Shown in pieces: positions 9,940 through 18,648 of a stretch of DNA of 64,000 bases. The position numbers and the translations under genes are program-made. This DNA is from Silanimonas lenta DSM 16282 (GTDB lineage: Bacteria > Pseudomonadota > Gammaproteobacteria > Xanthomonadales > Xanthomonadaceae): NCBI RefSeq assembly GCF_000429065.1, contig NZ_KE386844.1:376109-440108 (forward strand), given 5' to 3'. Numbering within the stretch: the first letter of the stretch is position 1; every line of letters begins with the position of its first letter. The notes under the pieces were generated by a model that saw only the letters and a program-made list of their open reading frames with translations, did no database searches and was not told the DNA's origin.

Positions 9940-11352
9940 TCAGCGGGCCTGGGCGAAGTCCCCGGCCAGGGCTTTATACAGGGCGGCGAGCGCGGTGGCA
10001 CGGGCGGTCTGGGCCTGCACCGCGGCATCCTCGAGATCGATGCGGGCCTGCTCGGCCTGCAGCAGGGTGAGCGCGTCGTCGGCCCCGGCCTCGAAGCGCA
10101 GGCGGGCGAGCCGTGAGGCCTCGCGGGCGGCGGCGGCGGCGTTTTCGAGCTCGGTGGCGGCGCGGTTGCTGGCGCGGTAGCCGGCCAGCGCGTTCTCGGT
10201 CTCCTCCAGCGCCTGCAGCACGGTTTCCCGGTACTGCGCCTCGGCGCCGGCGGCCCTGGCCTCGGCGGCCTTCACCGACTGCCGCACGCGGCCGAGGTCG
10301 AGGAAGCGCCAGGTGAGGGTGGGGCCCCATTCCCAGCGCTCCGCGCCGGACTCGCCGAGCAGGCCGAGCTGCTGGCCGGTCCAGCCGAAGGCACCGTTCA
10401 GGACGAGGCGCGGGAAGAACTGCGCCATCGCCTCGCCCACGTCGTTGCGGGCGGCGGCGAGCCGGCGTTCGGCGGCGGCGATGTCGGGCCGGCGCTTCAG
10501 CCAGTCCTCCGGCGTGCCCACGGTCTCGAGCCGCGGCAGCTCCGGGGCGCCGCGCGGTTCGCCGAGGCGGGCGCGCAGGGCCTCCACCGGCAGGGCGGTG
10601 AGCACGGCGAGGCGCTGCTCCTGCGCCACCCGCTCCGCCTCGCGCTGCGGCAGGGCGGCAGCCAGGGCATCGCGCTGGCTTTGGGCGCGCGCCGCCTCGA
10701 GGCCGTTCACCCGCCCGTGCTCGAACAGCAGGGCGATCAGGCGCGCCGCCTCGTCGGCCGCGGCGAGGTTGTCCTGCGCCAGCGCCAGGCGCCGCTGCGC
10801 GCCACGCAGGGCGAAATAGGCCTGCGCGGTCTCGGCCACCATGCGCAGACGCATGCCGGAAAGCTCCGCGGCGCTGGCCTCGGCGCGGGCGCGGCTGGCG
10901 CGGCTGGGGTTGCGCAGGCCGCCGAAGAGGTCGATCTCCCAGCTCGCGTCGAAGCCGGCGCGGTAGGTCTCGATGGTGCCGAGGCCGGGGGGCACGAAGG
11001 GATCGGCCCCGCTGGCGCGGCTGCGGCTGCCGGTGGCCCCGGCGGTGACGGTGGGGAACAGCGAGAAGGTGGCGAGCCCGGTGAGGGCGCGGGCCTCGGC
11101 CAGCCGTGCCTCGGCCTGGGCGATGCCGGTGTTGGCCTCCAGGGTGCGGGCCACGAGGAAGGACAGCGCCGGGTCGTCGAAGGCCTCCCACAGCGCGGTG
11201 CCGGGCAGGGGCGCGGCGGCGGCCGTCCCGGCCCCGGCGGGCGCCTGGTCGAAGCGCTCGGGCAGGGCCACCTCGGGCCGCACATGGCGCGGCCCCACAG
11301 TGCAGCCGGCGAGCAGCGCGGCGGCGGTGGCGAGGGCGAGGGCCTTAGGCAT
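9940..11352 (-). CDS. RND efflux outer-membrane lipoprotein (OprM/NodT family)
   Basis: About 470 residues. It forms the trimeric outer-membrane channel of a tripartite drug pump. The N-terminus (MPKALALATAAALLAGCTVGP) is a lipoprotein signal with lipobox LAGC and the OprM-type CTVGP after the Cys. Two similar helical repeats typical of the TolC fold follow, with conserved GLFGG-like and RPDIAAAERRLAAARNDVGEA segments. The start at 11352 overlaps the permease stop by 8 bases, which argues for coupling. It is the third component of the operon started by tetR. Confidence 0.93.
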   Translation of the reverse strand: MPKALALATAAALLAGCTVGPRHVRPEVALPERFDQAPAGAGTAAAAPLPGTALWEAFDDPALSFLVARTLEANTGIAQAEARLAEARALTGLATFSLFPTVTAGATGSRSRASGADPFVPPGLGTIETYRAGFDASWEIDLFGGLRNPSRASRARAEASAAELSGMRLRMVAETAQAYFALRGAQRRLALAQDNLAAADEAARLIALLFEHGRVNGLEAARAQSQRDALAAALPQREAERVAQEQRLAVLTALPVEALRARLGEPRGAPELPRLETVGTPEDWLKRRPDIAAAERRLAAARNDVGEAMAQFFPRLVLNGAFGWTGQQLGLLGESGAERWEWGPTLTWRFLDLGRVRQSVKAAEARAAGAEAQYRETVLQALEETENALAGYRASNRAATELENAAAAAREASRLARLRFEAGADDALTLLQAEQARIDLEDAAVQAQTARATALAALYKALAGDFAQAR

Positions 11353-14300
11353 GGGCGGTCTCTCCGTTGGCGGCGGCGCGGCGGGCATTCCGGCGCTCCA
11401 CCAGGCGGCGGATCACGACGTAGAACACCGGGGTGAAGAACAGGCCGAAGAAGGTGACGCCGAGCATGCCGAAGAACACCGTCACGCCCATCACGTGGCG
11501 CACCTCGGCGCCGGCGCCGCTGGCGAAGACCAGCGGCAGCACGCCGGCGCAGAAGGCGAAGCTGGTCATCAGGATCGGCCGCAGGCGCAGGCGGCAGGCC
11601 TCGATGGCGGCCTCGACGATGCCGCGGCCCTGGGCCTCGAGGTCACGGGCGAACTCCACGATCAGGATGGCGTTCTTGCAGGCCAGCCCCATCAGCACCA
11701 CGAGGCCGATCTGGGTGAACACGTTCATGTCGATGATGGTGGGCGGGGCCGCGGTCATCGGGTTGATCCAGCCCAGCAGCATCTGGGCCATGAACCACAG
11801 GCCGTTGACCTGGTTCAGCAGCCAGATCGCGCCCAGCGCCGAGAGCAGGCACAGCGGCACGATCAGGATCACCGCCAGCGGCAGGCTCCAGCTCTCGTAC
11901 AGGGCCGCCAGCACCAGGTAGACCAGCAGCACGCACAGCGGCAGCACCAGGAACTGCGCCATGCCCTGGTTCACCTGCTGGAAGGTGAGGCCGGTGAACT
12001 CCAGCGCCATGCCGCGCGGCAGCACCTGCGCCGCCGCGTCGCGGGCGATCTCGACCGCGCGGGCCGCGCTCACCGAGCTGCTGCGCGGCGCTGCCTGCAG
12101 GTCGGCGGCCGGGTGGCCGTTGTAGCGCACCACCGGGTCGGGGCCGAAGCTGGGCACCAGCTCCACCACGCTGCCGAGCGGCAGCAGCTCGCCCTGTCCG
12201 TTGCGCACCTGCAGCCGCGCCACGTCACCGATGTCGTCGCGGAACGGGGCATCGGCCTGGGCGTACACCGAGTAGGTGCGGCCGAACAGGTTGAAGTCGT
12301 TGACGTAGGCGCTGCCGAGGTAGACCTGCAGGGTGTCGAACACGTCGGTGAGGCGTACGCCGCTTTCCTTCACCTTGTCGCGGTCCACCACCGCGTCGAG
12401 CTGCGGCACGTTGGCCTGGAAGGAACTGTAGGCACTGCCCGGGCCGAAGCCGTCCTGCTGGCTGATCGCCGCGGCCAGGGCCTGGGTCTGCGCACCGAGC
12501 TCGCCGTAGCCGGCGCGGCGGCGGTCCTGCACATAGGCCTCGACGCCGGCGGCATTGCCGTAGCCGAACACCGGCGGCGGCATGAAGGCGAAGGCCAGGC
12601 CGTCCTGGATGCTGCCGAAGGCCGCCGAGAGCTCGTTGGCGATGGCGGCGGCGGGCTTGGGCAGTTCCTGCTGGGGTTCAAGACCGATGAACATCACGCC
12701 CACGTTCGGGGTGGAGACGAAATGAAAGGCGTTGAGGCCGGGGAACTGCACCACGTCGGCCACGCCTTCGGTGGCCAGCGCGATCTCGCCCATGCGCTTC
12801 ATCGCCGCCTCGGTGCGCTCCAGCGAGGCGCCCGCGGGCAGCTGCACGCCGGCGAACAGGTACTGCTTGTCCTGGGTGGGGATGAAGCCGGCCGGCACCT
12901 GGGTGAAGCCGAGCACGGTCAGGCCGAGCAGCACCGCGTACAGGGCGAGCAGGCGCGGGGCGCGGGCGATGGTGCCGCCGATGCGGCCCGAGTAGCGCTC
13001 GCCGCCGCGCCTGAACACGCCGTTGAACCAGGCGAAGAAGCGGCCGAACACGCGGTCGATGAAGCGCGCCAGCGCGTCCTTCTTCGCCCCGTGCGGCTGC
13101 AGTAGCAGGGCCGCCATGGCCGGGCTCAGGGTGAGCGAGTTGAAGGCCGAGATCAGCACCGAGACGGCGATGGTGACGGCGAACTGGCGGTAGAACTGGC
13201 CGGTCACGCCGTCGATGAAGGCGATCGGCACGAACACCGCCGCCAGCACCAGCGAGATCGCCACGATCGGCCCGGAGACCTCGCTCATGGCCTTGTGCGC
13301 CGCCTCGCGCGGCGGCAGCCCTTCCTCGATGTGGCGCTCGACGTTCTCCACCACCACGATGGCGTCGTCGACCACGATGCCGATGGCCAGCACCAGGCCG
13401 AACAGGGTGAGCACGTTGATCGAGTAGCCGAGCAGGTAGAGCACGGCGAAGGTGCCGACGATCGAGACCGGCACGGCCAGCAGGGGGATGATCGAGGCGC
13501 GCCAGGTCTGCAGGAACACCACCACCACCAGCACCACCAGCAGCACCGCCTCGAGCAGGGTGGACACCACCGAGTCGATCGACTTGCGCACGAACACCGT
13601 GGGGTCGTAGGCCACTTCCCAGGCCACGCCCTCGGGGAAGGTCCTGGCCAGCTCCTCCATCTTCGCCCGCACCGCGTCGGACAGGGCGATGGAGTTGGCG
13701 CCCGGGGCCTCGAAGATCACCACCGCGGCGGCGTCCTCGTTGTTGAGCAGCGAGTTGAGCGCATAGGTGCTGGCGCCGAGCTCCACCCGCGCCACGTCGC
13801 GCAGGCGGGTGAGCGCGCCGTTCCCGTCCGACTTCAGCACGATGGCGCCGAACTCCTCCGGGGTCTCGAGGCGGCCGCGGGCGTTCACCAGCAGCTGCAC
13901 CGAGGCGCCGTCGGGCTGCGGCGAGGCGCCGATGGCGCCGGCCGAGACCTGCACGTTCTGTTCGCGGATGGCGCCCACGATGTCGAGCGCGGTCAGGCCG
14001 CGGGCGGCGGCGCGGTCGGGATCGATCCACACCCGCATGGCGTAGAGGCCGGCGCCGAAGCTCTGCGCCTGGCCCACGCCCTCGAGGCGGGCCAGCTCGT
14101 CGCGCACCTGCAGGGCGGCGAAGTTCGACAGGTACAGGCCGTCGTAGCGGCCGTCCGGCGAGGTGAGGTGCACCACCATGGTGATGTTCGGCGAGCTCTT
14201 CGCCGTGGTCACGCCGAGCTGGCGCACCGCCTCGGGCAGGCGCGGCAGGGCCTGGTTCACCCGGTTCTGCACCTGCATGGCGGCGGTGTCGATGTCGGTG

Positions 14301-14605
14301 CCCAGCTTGAAGGTCACCGTGATCTGCACGGTGCCGTCGGAGGACGAGGCCGACTTCATGTAAATCATGTTCTCGACGCCGTTGATCGCCTCCTCCAGCG
14401 GGGCGGCCACGGTGTCGGCGATGGTCTTCGGGTTGGCGCCGGGGTAGACCGCCGTCACCTGGATGGTGGGCGGCGAGACTTCCGGGTACTCGGTGACCGG
14501 CAGGTTCGGCAGGGCCAGCAGGCCGGCCACGAACACCACGATCGAGAGGACGGCGGCGAGGATCGGGCGGTCGATGAAGGCCCGGGAGAGATCGGCGTGC
14601 GCCAT
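11345..14605 (-). CDS. RND multidrug efflux permease (HAE1, AcrB/MexF type)
   Basis: 1086 residues. This is the proton-driven inner-membrane pump of a tripartite system. The N-terminus (SRAFIDRPILAAVLSIVVFVAGLLALPNLPVTEYP) is standard for HAE1 pumps, and the proton-relay Asp pair is in transmembrane helix 4 (GIVVDDAIVVVENVERHIEEG). Two large periplasmic loops and the second-half helices are complete, ending with FTPVFYVVIRRLVE. It starts 4 bases after the fusion-protein stop. It is most like the MexF branch by local motifs, but substrates cannot be read from sequence. Confidence 0.95.
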   Translation of the reverse strand: MAHADLSRAFIDRPILAAVLSIVVFVAGLLALPNLPVTEYPEVSPPTIQVTAVYPGANPKTIADTVAAPLEEAINGVENMIYMKSASSSDGTVQITVTFKLGTDIDTAAMQVQNRVNQALPRLPEAVRQLGVTTAKSSPNITMVVHLTSPDGRYDGLYLSNFAALQVRDELARLEGVGQAQSFGAGLYAMRVWIDPDRAAARGLTALDIVGAIREQNVQVSAGAIGASPQPDGASVQLLVNARGRLETPEEFGAIVLKSDGNGALTRLRDVARVELGASTYALNSLLNNEDAAAVVIFEAPGANSIALSDAVRAKMEELARTFPEGVAWEVAYDPTVFVRKSIDSVVSTLLEAVLLVVLVVVVFLQTWRASIIPLLAVPVSIVGTFAVLYLLGYSINVLTLFGLVLAIGIVVDDAIVVVENVERHIEEGLPPREAAHKAMSEVSGPIVAISLVLAAVFVPIAFIDGVTGQFYRQFAVTIAVSVLISAFNSLTLSPAMAALLLQPHGAKKDALARFIDRVFGRFFAWFNGVFRRGGERYSGRIGGTIARAPRLLALYAVLLGLTVLGFTQVPAGFIPTQDKQYLFAGVQLPAGASLERTEAAMKRMGEIALATEGVADVVQFPGLNAFHFVSTPNVGVMFIGLEPQQELPKPAAAIANELSAAFGSIQDGLAFAFMPPPVFGYGNAAGVEAYVQDRRRAGYGELGAQTQALAAAISQQDGFGPGSAYSSFQANVPQLDAVVDRDKVKESGVRLTDVFDTLQVYLGSAYVNDFNLFGRTYSVYAQADAPFRDDIGDVARLQVRNGQGELLPLGSVVELVPSFGPDPVVRYNGHPAADLQAAPRSSSVSAARAVEIARDAAAQVLPRGMALEFTGLTFQQVNQGMAQFLVLPLCVLLVYLVLAALYESWSLPLAVILIVPLCLLSALGAIWLLNQVNGLWFMAQMLLGWINPMTAAPPTIIDMNVFTQIGLVVLMGLACKNAILIVEFARDLEAQGRGIVEAAIEACRLRLRPILMTSFAFCAGVLPLVFASGAGAEVRHVMGVTVFFGMLGVTFFGLFFTPVFYVVIRRLVERRNARRAAANGETAHA

Positions 14606-14608
14606 GGT

Positions 14609-15856
14609 TCAGGCCTCGTCGTCGCTGCTGACCGTGGCGCCCCTGGCATCGGCCGGGCCGGGGGCCTCGACCACGGTGTTGGGGGCCTCCATCGGCACCT
14701 CCACCGGCTGCAGCGGGGCGCCGGGGAAGAAGATCCGGCTCATGCCGTTCACCACCACGCGGTCGCCGGCCTCGAGGCCGTCCTCCACCACCACGAGGCC
14801 GTCCACCGTCGGGCCGAGCCGGACATCCCGGCGCTGCGCGCCGATGTAGGGCGCGCCGCCACCGGGCGGCTGCATCTCGGCGGCCACGTAGACGTAGCGG
14901 CGGTCCTGGTCGGTGAGCACGGCCTGCGGATGCACCCGCAGGGCCTCGCGCTGGCCGGCGCCGAGCAGCTGCACGCGGGCGAACAGGCCCGGGGTGAACA
15001 CGCCCTCCGGGTTCGGCAGCTCGGCGCGGGCGAAGATGGTGCCGGTGGCCGGGTCGACCGCGTTGTCGACGAAGACCATGCGTCCGGTGTGCGGGAAGCC
15101 CTGCTCGTTGGCGAGGCCCACGCGCACCGGGTTCTCGGCCTCGCGCGAGCTGGGCCGGCTGCCGGCCCGGGCCATGGCCTGGTAGCGCAGGTAGGCGCGC
15201 TCGTCGCCGCGGAAGCTCACGTACACCGGGTCGAGCGAGACCACGGTGGTGAGCACCGGCTCGCCCGCGCCCACCAGGTTGCCCACCCGCAGCCGGGCGG
15301 CGCCGACGCGGCCGGCGATCGGGGCGGTGACGCGGGTGAAGCCGAGGTTGAGTTCGGCCTGCTCGAGCCGGGCGCGGGCCGCCAGCACGTCGGCCTCGGC
15401 CTGCTGGCGCTCGTTGCGGCGCGCCTCCAGTTCGCCGGTACTCACCGCCTTGGCGGCCGCCAGCGCCTCGCTGCGCTTCAGCTCAGTCTCGGCGAGGGCG
15501 CGGCGGGCCTCGGCGCGGGCGAGGTCGGCGCGGGCGCTGGAGACGGCGGCGCGGTACTCGCGGTCGTCGATGGTGAACAGCAGCTCGCCCTTGCGGACGA
15601 GGCCGCCCTCCTCGAAGTGCACGCCGGTGAGGTAGCCGGCCACCCGCGGCCGCACCTCGACGCTCTCCACGGCCTCGATGCGGCCGGTGAACTCGTCCCA
15701 TTCGGCGATCGGCTGGGGGGTGACGGTGGCCACGTTCACCGTGGCCGGGGGCATCGGCATCTCGCCGCCGCCGCCGCAGGCGGCGAGCAGCAGGGCGAGG
15801 CCGGAGGCGAGCAGGGCGGGGGCGGCGCGGCGGCCGCGAGGGCTGAGGGAGCGCAT
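14609..15856 (-). CDS. RND efflux membrane-fusion lipoprotein (AcrA/MexE type)
   Basis: 415 residues. This periplasmic adaptor joins the pump to the outer-membrane channel. It has a signal with lipobox ALLLAAC followed by GGGG. A lipoyl/barrel-sandwich half-motif (VEVRPRVAGYLTGVHFEEGGLVRKGELLF) precedes a coiled-coil hairpin rich in Ala, Glu and Arg. The second lipoyl half contains RVTAPIAGRVG, followed by a beta-barrel domain. The C-terminus is Pro/Ala-rich. It follows tetR by 48 bases and precedes the permease by 4 bases. Confidence 0.94.
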   Translation of the reverse strand: MRSLSPRGRRAAPALLASGLALLLAACGGGGEMPMPPATVNVATVTPQPIAEWDEFTGRIEAVESVEVRPRVAGYLTGVHFEEGGLVRKGELLFTIDDREYRAAVSSARADLARAEARRALAETELKRSEALAAAKAVSTGELEARRNERQQAEADVLAARARLEQAELNLGFTRVTAPIAGRVGAARLRVGNLVGAGEPVLTTVVSLDPVYVSFRGDERAYLRYQAMARAGSRPSSREAENPVRVGLANEQGFPHTGRMVFVDNAVDPATGTIFARAELPNPEGVFTPGLFARVQLLGAGQREALRVHPQAVLTDQDRRYVYVAAEMQPPGGGAPYIGAQRRDVRLGPTVDGLVVVEDGLEAGDRVVVNGMSRIFFPGAPLQPVEVPMEAPNTVVEAPGPADARGATVSSDDEA

Positions 15857-15904
15857 GGGCGGGTGGCGGGGAAGGCGGGATGGGAATGAGGGGAGAGCCG
15901 GGCT

Positions 15905-16495
15905 TCAGTCGCCCGCCGTGGCGGGCGGGGCGGGGCCGGCGGCGGGGTCGAGGGCGCGCAGCCGGCGTTCGAGCAGGGCGGCAAGGCGGGGCCGGGCCGA
16001 CTCCGGCAGCGGGCTGATGCCGAACAGCCGGGTCCAGAACAGGCCGTCGGCGGCCAGCAGCAGCAGGTAGCGTTCGAGATCGGCCTCGTCCCAGCGCCAG
16101 TCGGCGAACTCCTCGCGCACGTGCTCGCGCAGCGGCTGCAGCAGTTCGGGCTCGGTCATGGCGGCGCTGAGCAGGCCGCTCACGTAGCGGCGCTGGTTCT
16201 CGTCGCCATCGGCCAGCGAGCAGCGCATGTGTCCCAGCAGGCGCGCCAGCTTCGGGCAGGCAAGATCGCAGTCGGCCGCCAGCGTGCTGGCGGTGTCGTC
16301 CCACTGCGCCACGTCGGCTTCGATCAGGGCCTTGAGCAGGGCTTCCTTGGTGGGGAAGTGGTAGGTGATGCCGCCGCGGGTGACCCCGCTTTCCTCGGCC
16401 AGGGTCTCGAAGGTGAGGTGGCCGGCGCCGCGCGTCTCGACGATGCGGCGGGCCGCGTCGAGCACCTTCTGCCGGGCTTTGGGAGGGCGGGTCAT
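15905..16495 (-). CDS. TetR-family repressor of the RND operon
   Basis: 196 residues from the ATG at 16495; the longer frame reads through the operator and is not believable. The N-terminal DNA-binding domain has the TetR helix-turn-helix (TFETLAEESGVTRGGITYHFPTKEALLKALIEADV). The C-terminal helices form the ligand and dimer domain and are not recognisable further. It is the first gene on the pump strand. The perfect palindrome 10 bases upstream of its start is the obvious operator, so it should repress itself and the whole pump operon until a ligand binds. Confidence 0.92.
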   Translation of the reverse strand: MTRPPKARQKVLDAARRIVETRGAGHLTFETLAEESGVTRGGITYHFPTKEALLKALIEADVAQWDDTASTLAADCDLACPKLARLLGHMRCSLADGDENQRRYVSGLLSAAMTEPELLQPLREHVREEFADWRWDEADLERYLLLLAADGLFWTRLFGISPLPESARPRLAALLERRLRALDPAAGPAPPATAGD

Positions 16496-16505
16496 GGGGG
16501 TGGAA

Positions 16506-16527
16506 CTATACAGGATGTCCTGTATAG
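16506..16527 (-). promoter_or_regulatory. TetR operator palindrome in front of the efflux operon
   Basis: A perfect inverted repeat: CTATACAGGA, two bases (TG), TCCTGTATAG. It ends 10 bases from the tetR start codon. On the coding strand it contains TATAGT, which could be the -10, so bound repressor would block polymerase and the transcript could be nearly leaderless. TetR is the only adjacent DNA-binding protein. Confidence 0.85.
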
Positions 16528-16648
16528 AAACAGGGCGGATTGCCGGCAAATACGGAACGCAGTGTTGCGCTGGATCGCGGATGGCCTGCGTGGCGGGCGT
16601 AGGCGCAGGGAACGAGGCGCGGGCCGGGGGCGGCCCGCCGGGGACCTT

Positions 16649-17953
16649 TCAGAGCGACTGGATCTCGAAGCGGGCCCGGTGCCGCCAGCAGCCGTCCTCG
16701 CGGCGGGCGGTGTACTGCCCGCCGGCGGCCGTCACCCGGTCGCGGATGGCCTCGATCGGGCCATTCGCCGCGGGGCCGGCCGGGGCCTCGATGTCGAGCG
16801 CCAGTTCCACGGCATAGCGGCCCGCCAGCGGCCGCGTTTCCAGCCGCAGCCGGAAATCCCGCCCGCCGGCGGCCAGCCCCTGCTGCAGGCCGGCCTGGGC
16901 GATGCGGTAGAGCAGGGCCTTCCAGCGTGCCGGCAGGGTCTGGGCCGCCGGGTCCACCCCGGCCTGCCAGCGGGCCCCCGCTTCCTGCGCCCACTCCCAG
17001 AGCGGGCCGTGGGCCAGCAGTTCGGCCAGTGGCCGCTGGTCGATGGCCGGTGGCTGCAGCCGCCGCAGCACCCGCTCGAGGCCGTCCTGCACCTGCCAGC
17101 ACTGGTCGCGCAGGCTGTCGAGCTGGCTGGCGGCGGCGCCCAGCATCAGCGCCGCCGAGCCGAGCACGGCGCTGCGGGCATGCAGCTCGGCCGCCACCTC
17201 GGGGCCGGTGAGGCCATAGGCGATGGCAAGCCCGAGGCCCGCCAGTGCAGTGGCCGCGCCCACCCATCCGTGGCGGAAGGCCACCAGCATCAGCGGCACG
17301 AAGGCCAGCAGCTGCAGGCTGGGCAGCAGGGCCGGCTGGGCCTGTCCCAGCCGCAGCAGGGCGATTGCCAGCAGCAGGCCGAGCAGCAGCTCGAGCAGGC
17401 GCTGGCGGCGCGCCAGCTCGCCAAGGCGTCCGGCGCGCAGGGCGCTGGCGAAGGGCACCAGCACCATCAGGGCGAAGTAGTCGCCGAGTGCGAAGTCGAG
17501 CAGGCGGCGGGCCCCCAGCGCCGAGCCGAGCACGGTGGAGCCGGCATTCAGCACCAGCACCGGCGAGACGAGGAGGCTGGAGAGCAGGCAGGCGCCGAGC
17601 AGCAGGCCCATCCGGGCCGGGGCATCGGGCTCGGCCAGCCGGGTCCACCAGCGCGCCAGGGCCACCACCGCCATGTAGCCGAGGATGGGAAGGAAGGCGA
17701 GGGCCCAGGGCCCGATGCCGGCCAGGGGAGCGCCGTGATAGAGGTGCCGGGCCACCAGGGCGCCGCTGGCATCGGCCAGCAGCAGGGCCGGCCACCAGCG
17801 CACCGGCAGCCACCACACCAGCAGGAAGCGCGCCACCACCGGCCAGAAGGCGAGGGGCGTGGACAGGGCCTCGAGCAGCAGCCAGAGCGGGGGATAGGCC
17901 AGCAGCAGGGCGAGAAGCCCCAGACGCCGGGCTGCCGGCGAGGCCGGCCTCAT
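16649..17953 (-). CDS. MASE1-type membrane sensor with degenerate histidine-kinase tail
   Basis: 434 residues from the ATG at 17953. The first about 280 residues are a multi-helix MASE1-like sensor domain. It contains RFLLVWWLPVRWWPALLLAD and a PILGYMAVVALARWW region. A cytoplasmic part follows that resembles NarX-type kinases: a helix with SQLDSLRDQCWQVQDGL, then ALLYRIAQAGLQQGL, where an active kinase would have RI.QE...N...H. The key Glu, Asn and the G-boxes are missing, so ATP binding looks lost. It is divergent from cytochrome c5. It is probably a ligand-sensing or scaffolding protein, or a decaying kinase. Confidence 0.65.
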   Translation of the reverse strand: MRPASPAARRLGLLALLLAYPPLWLLLEALSTPLAFWPVVARFLLVWWLPVRWWPALLLADASGALVARHLYHGAPLAGIGPWALAFLPILGYMAVVALARWWTRLAEPDAPARMGLLLGACLLSSLLVSPVLVLNAGSTVLGSALGARRLLDFALGDYFALMVLVPFASALRAGRLGELARRQRLLELLLGLLLAIALLRLGQAQPALLPSLQLLAFVPLMLVAFRHGWVGAATALAGLGLAIAYGLTGPEVAAELHARSAVLGSAALMLGAAASQLDSLRDQCWQVQDGLERVLRRLQPPAIDQRPLAELLAHGPLWEWAQEAGARWQAGVDPAAQTLPARWKALLYRIAQAGLQQGLAAGGRDFRLRLETRPLAGRYAVELALDIEAPAGPAANGPIEAIRDRVTAAGGQYTARREDGCWRHRARFEIQSL

Positions 17954-18008
17954 CCGGCCTCCCGGAGGCCGCGCGGGCGCGGCGCTTCGCCTGCGGGCGG
18001 CGCGCCGA

Positions 18009-18014
18009 TATACT
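18009..18014 (+). promoter_or_regulatory. -10 element TATACT for cytochrome c5 (shared divergent region)
   Basis: TATACT followed by TCGCC, 40 bases upstream of the chosen GTG start. The same AT cluster read on the other strand gives TATATC for the divergent MASE1 gene. No good -35 is visible. The assignment rests on the recurring pattern of such boxes before genes in this window. Confidence 0.45.
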
Positions 18015-18054
18015 TCGCCGTCCATCCGGCTTCCATGCCCGTGCAGGTATTCCC

Positions 18055-18573
18055 GTGCGACATCACGATCTCGTCTTCCTGAAGCGTTTCTCGCTGGTCA
18101 TCGCAGCGCTGTTCGGCGTCATGGTGGTGCTGATCCTGCTCGGGCTGTTCCTCAACAGCCGCAAGCCCATCGAGCCGAACCCGATCGCCGAGGCGCGCAC
18201 GGCCGAGCGTATCCGACCGCTGGGCGCCGTGTATGCCGGCGAGACCGGCGCCGCCGCCGCCGCCGCGGCGGCCGCCGCTGCCGCGCAGGCCGCTGCCGCC
18301 GGCGGGGCGCCCTACGGCGGCACCCTGGATGGCGCGGTGATCTACCAGAACCTCTGCTCGGCCTGCCATGCCACCGGCGCCGGCGGCGCCCCGGCGCCCA
18401 CCGCCGCGGCCTGGGCGCCGCGCATCGCCAAGGGCCTCGAGACCCTGATGAAGCACGCCATCGAAGGCTACCAGGGCGAGTCCGGCATCATGCCGGCGCG
18501 CGGCGGCAATGCCCGTCTCACCGACGAGCAGGTCCGCGCCAGCGTCGAGTACATGGTCAAGAAGTACCAGTAA
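18055..18573 (+). CDS. Membrane-anchored cytochrome c5-type protein
   Basis: 172 residues starting at GTG 18055 (MRHHDLVFLKRFSLVIAALF); no in-frame ATG gives the anchor. One N-terminal transmembrane helix is followed by a periplasmic linker with a long run of alanines (residues about 66-85). A single class I cytochrome c domain follows with haem motif CSACH and a distal Met in the segment GESGIMPARGGN. It ends VRASVEYMVKKYQ, the usual cytochrome c5 ending. It carries electrons at the inner membrane surface; its partner oxidase is not in the window. The start has a weak ribosome site. Confidence 0.85.
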   Translation: MRHHDLVFLKRFSLVIAALFGVMVVLILLGLFLNSRKPIEPNPIAEARTAERIRPLGAVYAGETGAAAAAAAAAAAAQAAAAGGAPYGGTLDGAVIYQNLCSACHATGAGGAPAPTAAAWAPRIAKGLETLMKHAIEGYQGESGIMPARGGNARLTDEQVRASVEYMVKKYQ

Positions 18574-18597
18574 GCTCGGCTCCGCCCGATGCCCTTG

Positions 18598-18628
18598 CGA
18601 TGCCGCCTCCGGGCGGCATCGCCGTTTC
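18598..18628 (+). terminator. Hairpin terminator after cytochrome c5
   Basis: Perfect 10-base stem CGATGCCGCC / GGCGGCATCG with a 4-base loop (TCCG), followed by CCGTTTCT. It lies 25 bases after the stop and 20 bases before the next start. The T run is short, so efficiency is uncertain. Confidence 0.6.
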
Positions 18629-18648
18629 TGCCTGCCGGAGTACCGCCC

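Noticed and set aside
10973..13105. Long plus-strand open frame across the first RND pump
   Set aside because: Same cause: a mirror of a high-GC coding strand. The minus-strand RND proteins are unambiguous.
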